Source: Candidatus Thalassarchaeaceae archaeon
GTDB taxonomy: Archaea; Thermoplasmatota; Poseidoniia; Poseidoniales; Thalassarchaeaceae
NCBI GenBank assembly: GCA_943841885.1
Contig: CALSZZ010000001.1
Span: forward strand, 1 to 64,000
Direction: 5' to 3'
DNA: 64,000 bases
In this document: positions 45,999-53,425 of the stretch, piece after piece
Position numbering within the stretch: the stretch's first letter is position 1
Layout: each line of letters opens with the position of its first letter
The notes under the pieces: model-generated
The model's database searches: none
What the model was told of the DNA's origin: nothing
What the model saw: the letters and a program-made list of their open reading frames with translations, nothing else
Position numbers and translations under genes: made by a program

Positions 45999-47282
45999 AT
46001 GCGCATTGGATTAGTCGGAAAACCAAATGTTGGAAAATCAACGTCATTTTCTGCTTTAACCGAAAAGCCTGTAGAAATAGCTAATTATCCCTTTACTACT
46101 ATTGATCCAAATGTTGGAATAGCTTGGTTACCTTTACCGGATCCTTGTGCATGCTCTCAATTGAGAATAAAAAGAGAAAAAGAAGGAAAATTGATTAATG
46201 AAATTAATGATGATAGAAAAGGAAGTATCTGTTCTCCTAATTCCGGATCTTGTATCAGCTTTACTAGATTTGTTCCAATCACTCTGATTGATGTAGCTGG
46301 ACTTGTACCAGGTGCACACGAAGGAAGGGGAAGGGGAAATCAGTTTCTTTCAGATTTAGCAAGATGTGATGCATTAATACAAATTGTAGATGCATCCGGT
46401 TCAACAGATATCGAAGGTAATCCTATTGGATCTAATGGATCAACACCATTGGAAGAACATGATTTCTTACTTAAAGAATTAGATGCTTGGATAACTGGAA
46501 TAATTAGCTCTGGTTGGCAACGTGGTGCCAGGAGAGTACAATCAGAAGGTGAAAAAGCAATATCTCTATATTTATTAGATCAGTTATCAGGTATTGGAGT
46601 TAAAGAAATACATGTTTTATCAGGATTAGCAGCCGTCCATGAAAAGTTTCCAAACGCAGGAGTTCCTTGGAATTGGGGTGAAGAAGAACTTACTACTATT
46701 TCATCAACAATACGTTCAGAACTTTTTCCTATATCTGTTGCGGCAAATAAAGCTGATTCTACATCTCAAGAAACATGGCTAGAAATTAAGGAAGTTGTAA
46801 AGAAAAATGGAGGAATAGTTGTCCCAACCAGTGCGGAAGCCGAATTAGCACTTAGGCGAGCCTCACGTTCCGGTTTGATAAATCACATTCCCGGTGAATC
46901 AAATTTTGAAATAACTCAAAACGGAGAAGAAAAATTATCTGATGCACAAAGAAAGGGATTAATATCAATTGGAAAGACTTTGGATGCTTGGGAAGGTGGA
47001 GGATTGATTGGCTTATTATCAGATGTTGTTTTTGGAATTCTAGATCAAAAAGTTGCATATCCTGTCCAGGATGAATCAAATTGGGTTGATGGTGAAGGCA
47101 ATATTCTTCCAGATGCAATCTTAGTTCCCGAAGGAACCACTGCAAAAGGCTTGGCCTATGCAGTTCATTCAGACCTTGGAGACGGATTCATCCGAGCAGT
47201 CGATGCTCGTAGTTCAAGAGTAATCGGGGCAGAATATGAAATAAAAAATGGTGATGTCATTCGAATACATGCAAAAAAATAA
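45999..47282 (+). CDS. YchF/Obg-type GTPase with TGS domain
   Basis: A translation-associated P-loop NTPase of 427 residues. Motifs are G1 VGKPNVGKST, switch region NYPFTTIDPNVG, G3 LIDVAGLVPGAHEGRGRGNQFL and G4 AANKAD. A TGS domain ends it (ILVPEGTTAKGLAYAVHSDLGDGFIRAVDA...). This is the archaeal form of the YchF/DRG-related group, with a long insertion containing several cysteines (CACSQL, SICSPNSGSC) after G1. Members associate with ribosomes. The start at 45999 follows GGTCATAGT. It converges with a small membrane-protein gene six bases away. Confidence 0.88.
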   Translation: MRIGLVGKPNVGKSTSFSALTEKPVEIANYPFTTIDPNVGIAWLPLPDPCACSQLRIKREKEGKLINEINDDRKGSICSPNSGSCISFTRFVPITLIDVAGLVPGAHEGRGRGNQFLSDLARCDALIQIVDASGSTDIEGNPIGSNGSTPLEEHDFLLKELDAWITGIISSGWQRGARRVQSEGEKAISLYLLDQLSGIGVKEIHVLSGLAAVHEKFPNAGVPWNWGEEELTTISSTIRSELFPISVAANKADSTSQETWLEIKEVVKKNGGIVVPTSAEAELALRRASRSGLINHIPGESNFEITQNGEEKLSDAQRKGLISIGKTLDAWEGGGLIGLLSDVVFGILDQKVAYPVQDESNWVDGEGNILPDAILVPEGTTAKGLAYAVHSDLGDGFIRAVDARSSRVIGAEYEIKNGDVIRIHAKK

Positions 47283-47287
47283 TTTCC

Positions 47288-47917
47288 CTATTCGACAAAT
47301 TTACCGGAATCTGACCTATTAAGTGAAGTTAATGCTCCTCCACCGATTAATATTAATCCACAAATTGCATCTAAGCCCATTTGGGCAATGAATTGAAAAA
47401 TACTTTGCGTCTTTACTAAAATGATTATAGTAATTACAAGAATTGAAATCAATATCCCTATAATTAAAAATTTTAATAATTTATTTTCAACTTCATCATC
47501 GCCCCACCATTTGGTATGTTCAAGACCTCCTCCTAGTTTAGATTTCAAAGTCACAAAAGCATCACCCATAATCATTTTTTTAGTTTCAATTTTTTTACTA
47601 TTATCCCAATGTTCTAACTCATTTTTCTTCACTGCATATTGTACAAACTCATCTTCATCTACTCCTAAATCTACAATCCAATATTTTTTTGCTTTCTTGA
47701 GTAGAATTAGCATTTCATCTATTTCCTTTGAACTTATTTCATACTTTTTCCCATCAATATTATATCTAATATTTGACTCACTAGATTTTTCTTCAGAATC
47801 AATTTTTTCTATTGGCTTATATGTTTCTTTATGCTTATAGCAATATCCAAGATTTCGATATTCCATTGTCCTGCAGTTTATTGCAGCACATCTTCGTTGA
47901 TTCACAGATAATGACAT
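47288..47917 (-). CDS. Unknown protein with N-terminal Cys/His motif and two membrane helices
   Basis: A protein of 209 residues with no recognised family. The start has a compact possible zinc site, RRCAAINCRTMEYRNLGYCYKH (CX4CX10CX2H). The middle is a Lys/Glu-rich soluble region. Two membrane helices lie near the C-terminus (LLKFLIIGILISILVITIIILV and LDAICGLILIGGGAL). The zinc site would be cytoplasmic or external depending on topology, which cannot be settled. It faces the YchF gene and is divergent from the Nudix gene. Confidence 0.6.
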   Translation of the reverse strand: MSLSVNQRRCAAINCRTMEYRNLGYCYKHKETYKPIEKIDSEEKSSESNIRYNIDGKKYEISSKEIDEMLILLKKAKKYWIVDLGVDEDEFVQYAVKKNELEHWDNSKKIETKKMIMGDAFVTLKSKLGGGLEHTKWWGDDEVENKLLKFLIIGILISILVITIIILVKTQSIFQFIAQMGLDAICGLILIGGGALTSLNRSDSGKFVE

Positions 47918-47953
47918 ACTATTTACACTATCAAACTATTGCCGGATATTATT

Positions 47954-47964
47954 TTAATATATAT
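47954..47964 (+). promoter_or_regulatory. TATA box for the Nudix gene, suggesting a leaderless mRNA
   Basis: TTAATATATAT lies about 20 bases before the ATG at 47980. With the normal archaeal spacing, transcription would start at or very near the ATG. No ribosome binding site is seen in front of it, which agrees with a leaderless transcript. This also supports choosing 47980 over the upstream in-frame start in the ORF track. Confidence 0.4.
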
Positions 47965-47979
47965 CAACTGCAACATCTT

Positions 47980-48498
47980 ATGGATAGAAGTATTGAAGAT
48001 GCTGAAATTCTTTCCATTGTAGATAAAAATGATATCGTTATAGGTGAAAGAAGACGCGATGAAATCCATAATTTAAACCTATTACATCGTTCAATCCATG
48101 TTTTAATTTTTAATTCAGCCGGAGAAATATTTCTTCAACAAAGAGGATTACTGAAGCGAGAAGGCCCCGGTCTTTGGGCTTCCTCTGTGTCGGGGCACGT
48201 CGATGCTGGAGAATCATACGACGTTGCATGCTTACGAGAAATAGAGGAAGAAGTTCAAATAAAAATCACCAAAGTTCCTAAAAAATTATTCAAACTGTCT
48301 CCATCTAAGTTAACTGCAAATGAATTTAGTTGGGTTTATTATTTAGAAACAGATAAGAAATTAATCCCTAATTTATCAGAAATAGAAAGAGGACAATGGC
48401 ATTCTAAACATTCCCTAAATGATTTCATCACTAGTAATCCAGAGGAGGTTGCAGACTTATTTATCCACATATGGGAAAAATATTGCAATTTGATATAG
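47980..48498 (+). CDS. Nudix hydrolase (IPP-isomerase-like / YfcD type)
   Basis: A protein of 172 residues of the Nudix superfamily. The Nudix box is intact: GHVDAGESYDVACLREIEEEVQI. It is preceded by LLHRSIHVLIFNSAGEIFLQQRG and GPGLWASSVSGH, an arrangement shared by type 1 isopentenyl-diphosphate isomerase and YfcD-like hydrolases. The extra cysteine and glutamate of true IPP isomerase are not clearly present, so a hydrolase is more likely. The ORF track start (47812) adds 56 residues that overlap the divergent gene and look non-coding; the ATG at 47980 is used. Confidence 0.83.
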   Translation: MDRSIEDAEILSIVDKNDIVIGERRRDEIHNLNLLHRSIHVLIFNSAGEIFLQQRGLLKREGPGLWASSVSGHVDAGESYDVACLREIEEEVQIKITKVPKKLFKLSPSKLTANEFSWVYYLETDKKLIPNLSEIERGQWHSKHSLNDFITSNPEEVADLFIHIWEKYCNLI

Positions 48499-48503
48499 TA
48501 TTC

Positions 48504-49187
48504 TTAATTCATTATCTCTATTACAGGTTCTACAATAACTGTATAGGATACAATGGTCCATACAATCTCATAATCTTCATCAGAATCTACGATATCTCCA
48601 ACTATTGGTGCTGGTGGTGAAATGATATCAGCAGTTACTGTTGCAGCCCAAACTCCTCTTCCAAATCCATTATCTGTCCATTGATTAAGTATTTCTTGTT
48701 CGGTAGTATCGCTTTGTGTAATATTGTCTCCAGTATAATTAGACGTTATATCCCATCTCATAGTTATTCCAGAATTGCCTCCGCCATTACAAGTTCCTTC
48801 CTCACTTTGATCTTCGAAATCTCCCTGATTAACTCCACTGACATCACTAACTACTTCCATTCCATCGGTAAAACCAGGTCCTGGATCATCATTATCCATA
48901 CAAGATATTGATAATTCAACATATGCAATATTTGTTTCACTTACTACATCAAAGAACGTATCATATGCCTCATCATCTGCTAGATTAATAGTTTCAGATA
49001 GGGTTTCTGTTGTCTCTTCAAATGATACCATCCACTCCCCTTTAATGCCATTTCCACTGCCTAACATTTCATCATCAATTAATGAAGGAATTATGGCAAA
49101 ATATGAAGGAAATGCAATCATGAATATGATACTCCACATCAGCATGGTTCTCTTTCGAGAAGTATTCACTAAGTCTTCAAAGTCCAT
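48504..49187 (-). CDS. Unknown membrane-anchored extracytoplasmic protein
   Basis: A protein of 227 residues with one N-terminal membrane helix (MLMWSIIFMIAFPSYFAIIPSL) and an acidic external domain. Two cysteines (ISCMDND, GTCNGGG) may form a disulfide. The external part is rich in Asp, Glu, Thr and Ser, common for exported proteins of marine archaea. No family is recognised. It is the last gene of the minus-strand run that includes the ribosomal stalk genes, 63 bases after its neighbour, and may be transcribed separately. Confidence 0.6.
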   Translation of the reverse strand: MDFEDLVNTSRKRTMLMWSIIFMIAFPSYFAIIPSLIDDEMLGSGNGIKGEWMVSFEETTETLSETINLADDEAYDTFFDVVSETNIAYVELSISCMDNDDPGPGFTDGMEVVSDVSGVNQGDFEDQSEEGTCNGGGNSGITMRWDITSNYTGDNITQSDTTEQEILNQWTDNGFGRGVWAATVTADIISPPAPIVGDIVDSDEDYEIVWTIVSYTVIVEPVIEIMN

Positions 49188-49250
49188 TGTATTACATTAT
49201 CCGGTTAGGTCACTCGCATTTCAAATCCTCTGTTGCCAGTGCAAGTATTA

Positions 49251-49751
49251 CTAAAAATCAGATTTCATATCCCATTTTGTTATATCTATTCCTTCTTTTT
49301 TTAACTGAGATCTTGATTTATAAAATTCTGGTTGAAAATATCCAATCATAGATCTTTCTCCAAAACTCCATTTCCAAGGACATCTCTCAAATCTTGAAAC
49401 CCATTGATTTAGAATTTTAATCCATATTTCTCCATCAATTTCAATAGGAATTTCAAATGATACTTTAGTTATTTTTCCAGCTGAACCAGGAGTATGTGAC
49501 CACACCCTCATCGAGAATCCTTTTGCTTCTCCATCTTCTACAGTTATTCCCAATACTCTTGCCATTTTACTTATCGGCATTACTATGGCCCATCTATTAA
49601 CCATTTTAGCTTCTTCAAGCCTACGCATTTTCCAATTATTATGCTCTCCGATTTCTCTAATTGCTCTTATAGCATCAGTAGGTGTTACACTGACGGGTAT
49701 TTCGACCAATCGACTCGACATCATCAAGAATCCCTCTAGGCCCTCGCCCAT
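49251..49751 (-). CDS. Unknown cytoplasmic protein downstream of rpl12
   Basis: A protein of up to 166 residues, without a recognised family. It seems a single alpha/beta domain with a regular pattern (VEIPVSVTPTDAIRAIREIGEHNNWKMRRLEE, then strands such as KGFSMRVWSHTPG and KVSFEIPIEIDGEIW). The C-terminus is rich in aromatic and basic residues (WVSRFERCPWKWSFGER). There is no signal or membrane helix. The start could be at the later Met pair (MMSSRLVEIPV). It lies 34 bases after rpl12 on the same strand and could be cotranscribed with the stalk operon. Confidence 0.6.
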   Translation of the reverse strand: MGEGLEGFLMMSSRLVEIPVSVTPTDAIRAIREIGEHNNWKMRRLEEAKMVNRWAIVMPISKMARVLGITVEDGEAKGFSMRVWSHTPGSAGKITKVSFEIPIEIDGEIWIKILNQWVSRFERCPWKWSFGERSMIGYFQPEFYKSRSQLKKEGIDITKWDMKSDF

Positions 49752-49785
49752 AGAGTCATCGCGTATCGTTAATTATCGCTTTTAC

Positions 49786-50097
49786 TTATCCGAAGAGAGA
49801 ACCGAGACCTTCGAAACCACCGGCTTCTTCCTCAGGTTCTTCTTCTGCAGCTGCGGCAGGAGCTTCAGCAGCATCTCCGCTACCAGAGGCAGCAGGTGCA
49901 GCAGCAGAAGCAGCAGGTGCAGCTATAGCAGTAGCCATAGCTTCACCGATATCAACAGTTCCAAGAGATGCAACAAGAGCTTTTACACGGCCCTTATCAG
50001 CATCCACGCCAGCAGCAGTTAATACTCCGCTAACACTTTTTTCGTCAATTTCCTTTTCAGCAGAGTGCAGTAACATTGCAGCATATACATATTCCAT
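49786..50097 (-). CDS. rpl12: Ribosomal protein L12 (P1/aL12)
   Basis: The acidic stalk protein that recruits translation factors to the archaeal ribosome. It starts with [19 protein letters not shown], the archaeal/eukaryotic P1 dimerisation domain, continues with an Ala/Pro hinge and ends [19 protein letters not shown], the factor-binding tail. The track start (GTG, 50106) adds three residues. The ATG at 50097 is preferred because GGTGA stands seven bases before it and the family begins at MEY. The length is 103 residues. It is the last of the stalk genes in the L11-L1-L10-L12 order. Confidence 0.95.
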   Translation of the reverse strand: MEYVYAAMLLHSAEKEIDEKSVSGVLTAAGVDADKGRVKALVASLGTVDIGEAMATAIAAPAASAAAPAASGSGDAAEAPAAAAEEEPEEEAGGFEGLGSLFG

Positions 50098-50115
50098 TTT
50101 TTTCACCTTTTTTTT

Positions 50116-51129
50116 TTAACCGAAGAGATCGCCAAGTCCACCGAACCCAGCTTCTTCCTCTTCCTCTTCTTCCTCTTCAGCTGCAGAAGTTCCTGCATCC
50201 GCTTCAGTCGTTTCCGAGGCTACGACAACAGCACTTGAAACAGCACCTAGTGCTGCTGTCAATCCTTCATCAAGTGCCGAGGAATCTAATTGGCTCGCAA
50301 GAGCCATCATGCGCGCATTCGCACGCATTACAAATAATTCTGCAGTTTTATCATTTACAATACCAGCTTCAACTGCCACTGATAATGCATCACTGCTAGC
50401 TTTAGCCAGTAATACTGGTGTAGTTGCCATAGAGAACCAATGTGCATTACATGCTAAGTTAAATGCTCGCGATGTTGCAACAGAGATATCATCTCTAAAT
50501 CCATCTAAGTCAAGATCTAAATCATCTGCAGGTAATAATAATCCTTCTTCCATAGCTCCAATTAAAATAAGTCCTATTTCAATAGGATTTATTCCAAGTT
50601 TAGCTAACATCATACCTAAATCAGCAGACATTGGCTCTCCAGCAGAAACAACCTTCGTTTCTTTAGGAATTGCTATCTTACCTTTATCTATCTTTGCAGG
50701 GATTCCTACAGCATTGAATTCTCCAACTAGAGGACCAGGTGCAAATTCTGTCGGACCTGCCGGAACAATAATATCTTCAGGAGCCAACTCTCCTTCTTTT
50801 GCAGCACGGCCCTGACGTGTTTTCTTTAATTCGTCAAATAATTGATATGCATTCAGACTTTCACTATGAACAATACAAGGCTGTGCAGCACCTTCAAACA
50901 GTACTTCTAACTCATCAGCAGATCGTCCAGATTGTATCCAAGCAAGTCTAATTAATGTCTTCTTTGCCATAGTCATAGTGACAACACCCTTTAGTGAGCT
51001 GCGCATATCTAGCATATTCTTTGCAGGAACTCCTCCAATGTCAATAATCCCAACAACTCCTGGACCGTTAATGATCTCTGCAAGCTCACTGACCCTACCT
51101 TCTTTCCAAGATGCTACTTTAGGAATCAT
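50116..51129 (-). CDS. rpl10: Ribosomal protein L10 (P0/aL10)
   Basis: The stalk base that anchors L12 dimers next to L11. The N-terminal RNA-binding domain begins VASWKEGRVSELAEIINGPGVVGIIDIGGVPAKNM. An archaeal/eukaryotic insertion follows (LAPEDIIVPAGPTEFAPGP). The helical spine that carries the L12 dimers is in about residues 220-300. The tail EEEEEEEEAGFGGLGDLFG is shared with L12. At 337 residues the length is normal. The start overlaps the rpl1 stop by four bases, so translation is probably coupled. Confidence 0.95.
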   Translation of the reverse strand: MIPKVASWKEGRVSELAEIINGPGVVGIIDIGGVPAKNMLDMRSSLKGVVTMTMAKKTLIRLAWIQSGRSADELEVLFEGAAQPCIVHSESLNAYQLFDELKKTRQGRAAKEGELAPEDIIVPAGPTEFAPGPLVGEFNAVGIPAKIDKGKIAIPKETKVVSAGEPMSADLGMMLAKLGINPIEIGLILIGAMEEGLLLPADDLDLDLDGFRDDISVATSRAFNLACNAHWFSMATTPVLLAKASSDALSVAVEAGIVNDKTAELFVMRANARMMALASQLDSSALDEGLTAALGAVSSAVVVASETTEADAGTSAAEEEEEEEEEAGFGGLGDLFG

Positions 51130-51773
51130 GAGTTAGCAACCTCCACTTTAATTGAAGGTCCCATAGACGTTTTAATGTAACAAGTTCTGATATTTTTATC
51201 TCCACGATCTAATCTACCAATTACTCTCTTCCATATTGCCAGAGCATTAGCCGTTAATTCCTCATTAGATTGTTTACGAGTTCCTATTGCAGTGTGAAAT
51301 GTAATTTTATCTCTGGAACGAACTACTGCAGTATCTTTCAATCCTCCAGCTATCATTGCTGGATCGACTGGCGGAGGCACAGGTCTAGGCATTTTTCCAC
51401 GTGGTCCAAGAACTACTCCGAGAAATCTACCTACAGTTCCCATATGTGGAATTTCGGACAAAAAGAAATCATATTTATTGGCCATTTTTCTAGCTGCTTG
51501 ACGCTTACCACCCAAATCTTCAATTGTTGATGGATCAATAATTTCTAACCCAGCAGCTCTAGCTTTTGCTGCCATTTCACCTCCAGCAAACATTGCAATT
51601 TTTGGCTCCTTTCCTCTTCCAGAAGGAAGTCTTACTTCTTCTTGAATTCTGTTAGCTGGATTTTTCAAATCAATATCTTTCAAAGTGAAAGACATCTCTA
51701 AAGTCTCTATGAAATTTCGTTCTGGAGCACCTTCTAGTGCTTTTTGAATTGCTGTCTGTAAATTATTTTCCAT
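51126..51773 (-). CDS. rpl1: Ribosomal protein L1
   Basis: The L1 stalk protein, which moves deacylated tRNA out of the E site and in archaea can repress its own mRNA. Typical parts are RNFIETLEMSFTLKDIDLKNP, KIAMFAGGEMAAKARAAG, LGPRGKMPRPVPPPVDP and the C-terminal IRTCYIKTSMGPSIKVE. The track start (51830) adds 19 residues and overlaps rpl11. The ATG at 51773 has GAGGTGAGATA upstream and gives 215 residues, as in other archaea. The GAGGTGAG site decides the start. Confidence 0.95.
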   Translation of the reverse strand: MENNLQTAIQKALEGAPERNFIETLEMSFTLKDIDLKNPANRIQEEVRLPSGRGKEPKIAMFAGGEMAAKARAAGLEIIDPSTIEDLGGKRQAARKMANKYDFFLSEIPHMGTVGRFLGVVLGPRGKMPRPVPPPVDPAMIAGGLKDTAVVRSRDKITFHTAIGTRKQSNEELTANALAIWKRVIGRLDRGDKNIRTCYIKTSMGPSIKVEVANS

Positions 51774-51826
51774 TATCTCACCTCTGCGGTCAACGAAGTT
51801 TCCTTCTACCGCAATTCGTGTTTGAT

Positions 51827-52105
51827 TCAACTAAAATGCTCGCTAAATCTCCCCTCACTCATTGCACTCAATGCTTCCTTTGGTCGCATTCCTTCTACAC
51901 TAACTCTCATAGATACACACGTTCCCATTACTTCACGACATCTCGCATACAGAGTAGAACCAGTCAAACGATCCTTTTGTTTCTCTGCTATTTGCTTAAC
52001 TTGATCCATTGTCAAGTTTTCAGTAGAAGCTTCCCAAGACCCATTACACTTCTTAACGCCAAGTGTCTGATTCACCACATGGGGTGTTTCATTTCTATCT
52101 GACAT
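51827..52105 (-). CDS. rpl11: Ribosomal protein L11, C-terminal domain only
   Basis: The L11 gene in its usual place between spt5 and rpl1, but only 92 residues long instead of about 160. Residues about 12-85 match the C-terminal, 23S-rRNA-binding domain (ENLTMDQVKQIAEKQKDRL... EVMGTCVSMRVSVEGMRPKEAL). The whole N-terminal domain, with its proline-rich PPXGP segment that contacts translational GTPases, is absent. The ORF has its own ribosome site (AGGAGAT eight bases before the ATG). Only 85 bases separate it from spt5, too few to encode the missing 65-70 residues in any frame, so an indel cannot explain it. A Cys-containing stretch (LGVKKCNGSWE) begins the protein. Confidence 0.85.
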   Translation of the reverse strand: MSDRNETPHVVNQTLGVKKCNGSWEASTENLTMDQVKQIAEKQKDRLTGSTLYARCREVMGTCVSMRVSVEGMRPKEALSAMSEGRFSEHFS

Positions 52106-52190
52106 CCGTGTAATCTCCTGTATTTGTGTCTCGCCGACCTACTTACCCTATTTGATATTGATGTTGAACAAATTTATCCATTTCTCCGTG

Positions 52191-53057
52191 TTATTCAACT
52201 CTTTGTGTAACTCTAACTTGATCTGCTCTAACAGTTAATGCAACAGGAACAGCAGCTTCGAATAACTCAACCGTGACTTCTTCTTTCGATTCAGTAACAC
52301 GTATTACACGTGCATTTTGACCCCTAAATGCTCCTCCAACAATTTCACACAGGCTACCTTCTTCAATTCCAGAGGTTGCAGCCTTGGGCTCCAAGTAAGG
52401 CAATACATCTTCAAGTGGTGATTCACCTGGTAATACCTTTCTACAATTCTTAAGTGGAGTAACTCCAATTCCCACTCTTCCAATTAACTTTTCAACATGA
52501 TGTAAAGCAGACGCTTCGACAAAAATATATCCTCTCATAAAATGCGGATTTAGTACTCCAAATATTTCGTCTTGAATATCTAGTAATGAACCAGTTCCAG
52601 AAAGTCTTGCTCTAATTTCTTTAGCAACATTTTGCTCTTGACCTATTGAAGTTTTTAGAATGTAGAGATAAGATGCAACATCTCCATACATTTCTGTTAG
52701 CTTAGGTGTTGAATATTCTTTTTCTTTGATTCTTCCAGGATCTACCCATTCACTATTTTTGTATAGTGTACCTGGAACTACATTATCTGTTTTACATATA
52801 CATAGAATGGGAGTAACATCATTTAATCTATTACCGTATTCTAAACCACGTGCAGTACCTGTACGTACGAATTCAAAATCATCTTGTGATATTCCTGTGC
52901 ACTCTTCAATTCTTTTTGCAACGGAATCTAAGTCTTCAGGATTTCCTAATCCATAAATTCCATCCCATGCTCCTGGAAAATCAGAAACCCCGTCAGCCCT
53001 TTGCATTAGGAGTACTTTTTCTTCATTTCTTAAATAAACTGTAAATGACTCAGACAT
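52191..53057 (-). CDS. spt5: Transcription elongation factor Spt5 with N-terminal Nudix-like domain
   Basis: An Spt5/NusG protein of 288 residues, about twice the archaeal norm of 145-150. Residues about 130-288 form the expected NGN domain (YLYILKTSIGQEQNVAKEIRARL, FMRGYIFVEAS) and KOW domain (EGSLCEIVGGAFRGQNARVIRV), which bind RNA polymerase with Spt4 and link transcription to ribosomes. Residues 1-125 look like a Nudix domain (TVYLRNEEKVLLMQRADG, FPGAWDGIYGLG), but the Nudix box is degenerate (SVAKRIEECTGI lacks the full REUXEEXGU pattern). The added domain is probably a binding module. The gene lies between secE and rpl11, the standard archaeal order. No frameshift is needed to read through both parts. 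Confidence 0.9.
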   Translation of the reverse strand: MSESFTVYLRNEEKVLLMQRADGVSDFPGAWDGIYGLGNPEDLDSVAKRIEECTGISQDDFEFVRTGTARGLEYGNRLNDVTPILCICKTDNVVPGTLYKNSEWVDPGRIKEKEYSTPKLTEMYGDVASYLYILKTSIGQEQNVAKEIRARLSGTGSLLDIQDEIFGVLNPHFMRGYIFVEASALHHVEKLIGRVGIGVTPLKNCRKVLPGESPLEDVLPYLEPKAATSGIEEGSLCEIVGGAFRGQNARVIRVTESKEEVTVELFEAAVPVALTVRADQVRVTQRVE

Positions 53058-53067
53058 ATTTTACACC

Positions 53068-53334
53068 TCATGCTCCTGTTAACCAATCAAAAAATACTGG
53101 AAAAACGTTATTCATCATTGCTTGAACTACGAAACCAAATAATCCTAAAATGAACATACCAATTCCGCAAACAATCATGGTTTGTCTGAATTGAGCTTTT
53201 GTTGGCTTACGTGCCATCTTCAAGATTCTTGCATATGAGCCGGTTTGTAAACTCCTAACTCTACTCTCGATATCGTCCTGAACATCTTGGACTTTCTCTT
53301 CGAATTTACTAACTTTGGAATTTTCGACACTCAT
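53068..53334 (-). CDS. secE: Protein translocase subunit SecE
   Basis: The small gamma subunit (SecE/Sss1) of the SecYE channel. In 88 residues it has a charged amphipathic region (ESRVRSLQTGSYARILKMARKPTKAQFRQT) and a single C-terminal membrane helix (MIVCGIGMFILGLFGFVVQAMM), the archaeal layout. It sits ten bases before spt5 in the conserved secE-spt5-rpl11 order. The length is slightly greater than usual (55-65 residues) because of an acidic N-terminal extension. Confidence 0.92.
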   Translation of the reverse strand: MSVENSKVSKFEEKVQDVQDDIESRVRSLQTGSYARILKMARKPTKAQFRQTMIVCGIGMFILGLFGFVVQAMMNNVFPVFFDWLTGA

Positions 53335-53425
53335 CGTTCTCCCTCAAATCGGCCAAGCGTCCAACCAATTCCATTTAAGGGCGACGGGAAGGAACGTCCA
53401 ATGGATAATGTATAATTAACCAAAA

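Noticed and set aside
47812-47979. Upstream extension of the Nudix protein
   Set aside because: It overlaps the divergent gene and lies across the likely TATA box.
50309-50815. A 168-residue plus-strand ORF
   Set aside because: It is antisense to rpl10, which is certain.
52106-52190. Missing L11 N-terminal domain hidden by a frameshift
   Set aside because: All three frames are too short and one contains only MDKFVQHQYQIG before a stop.
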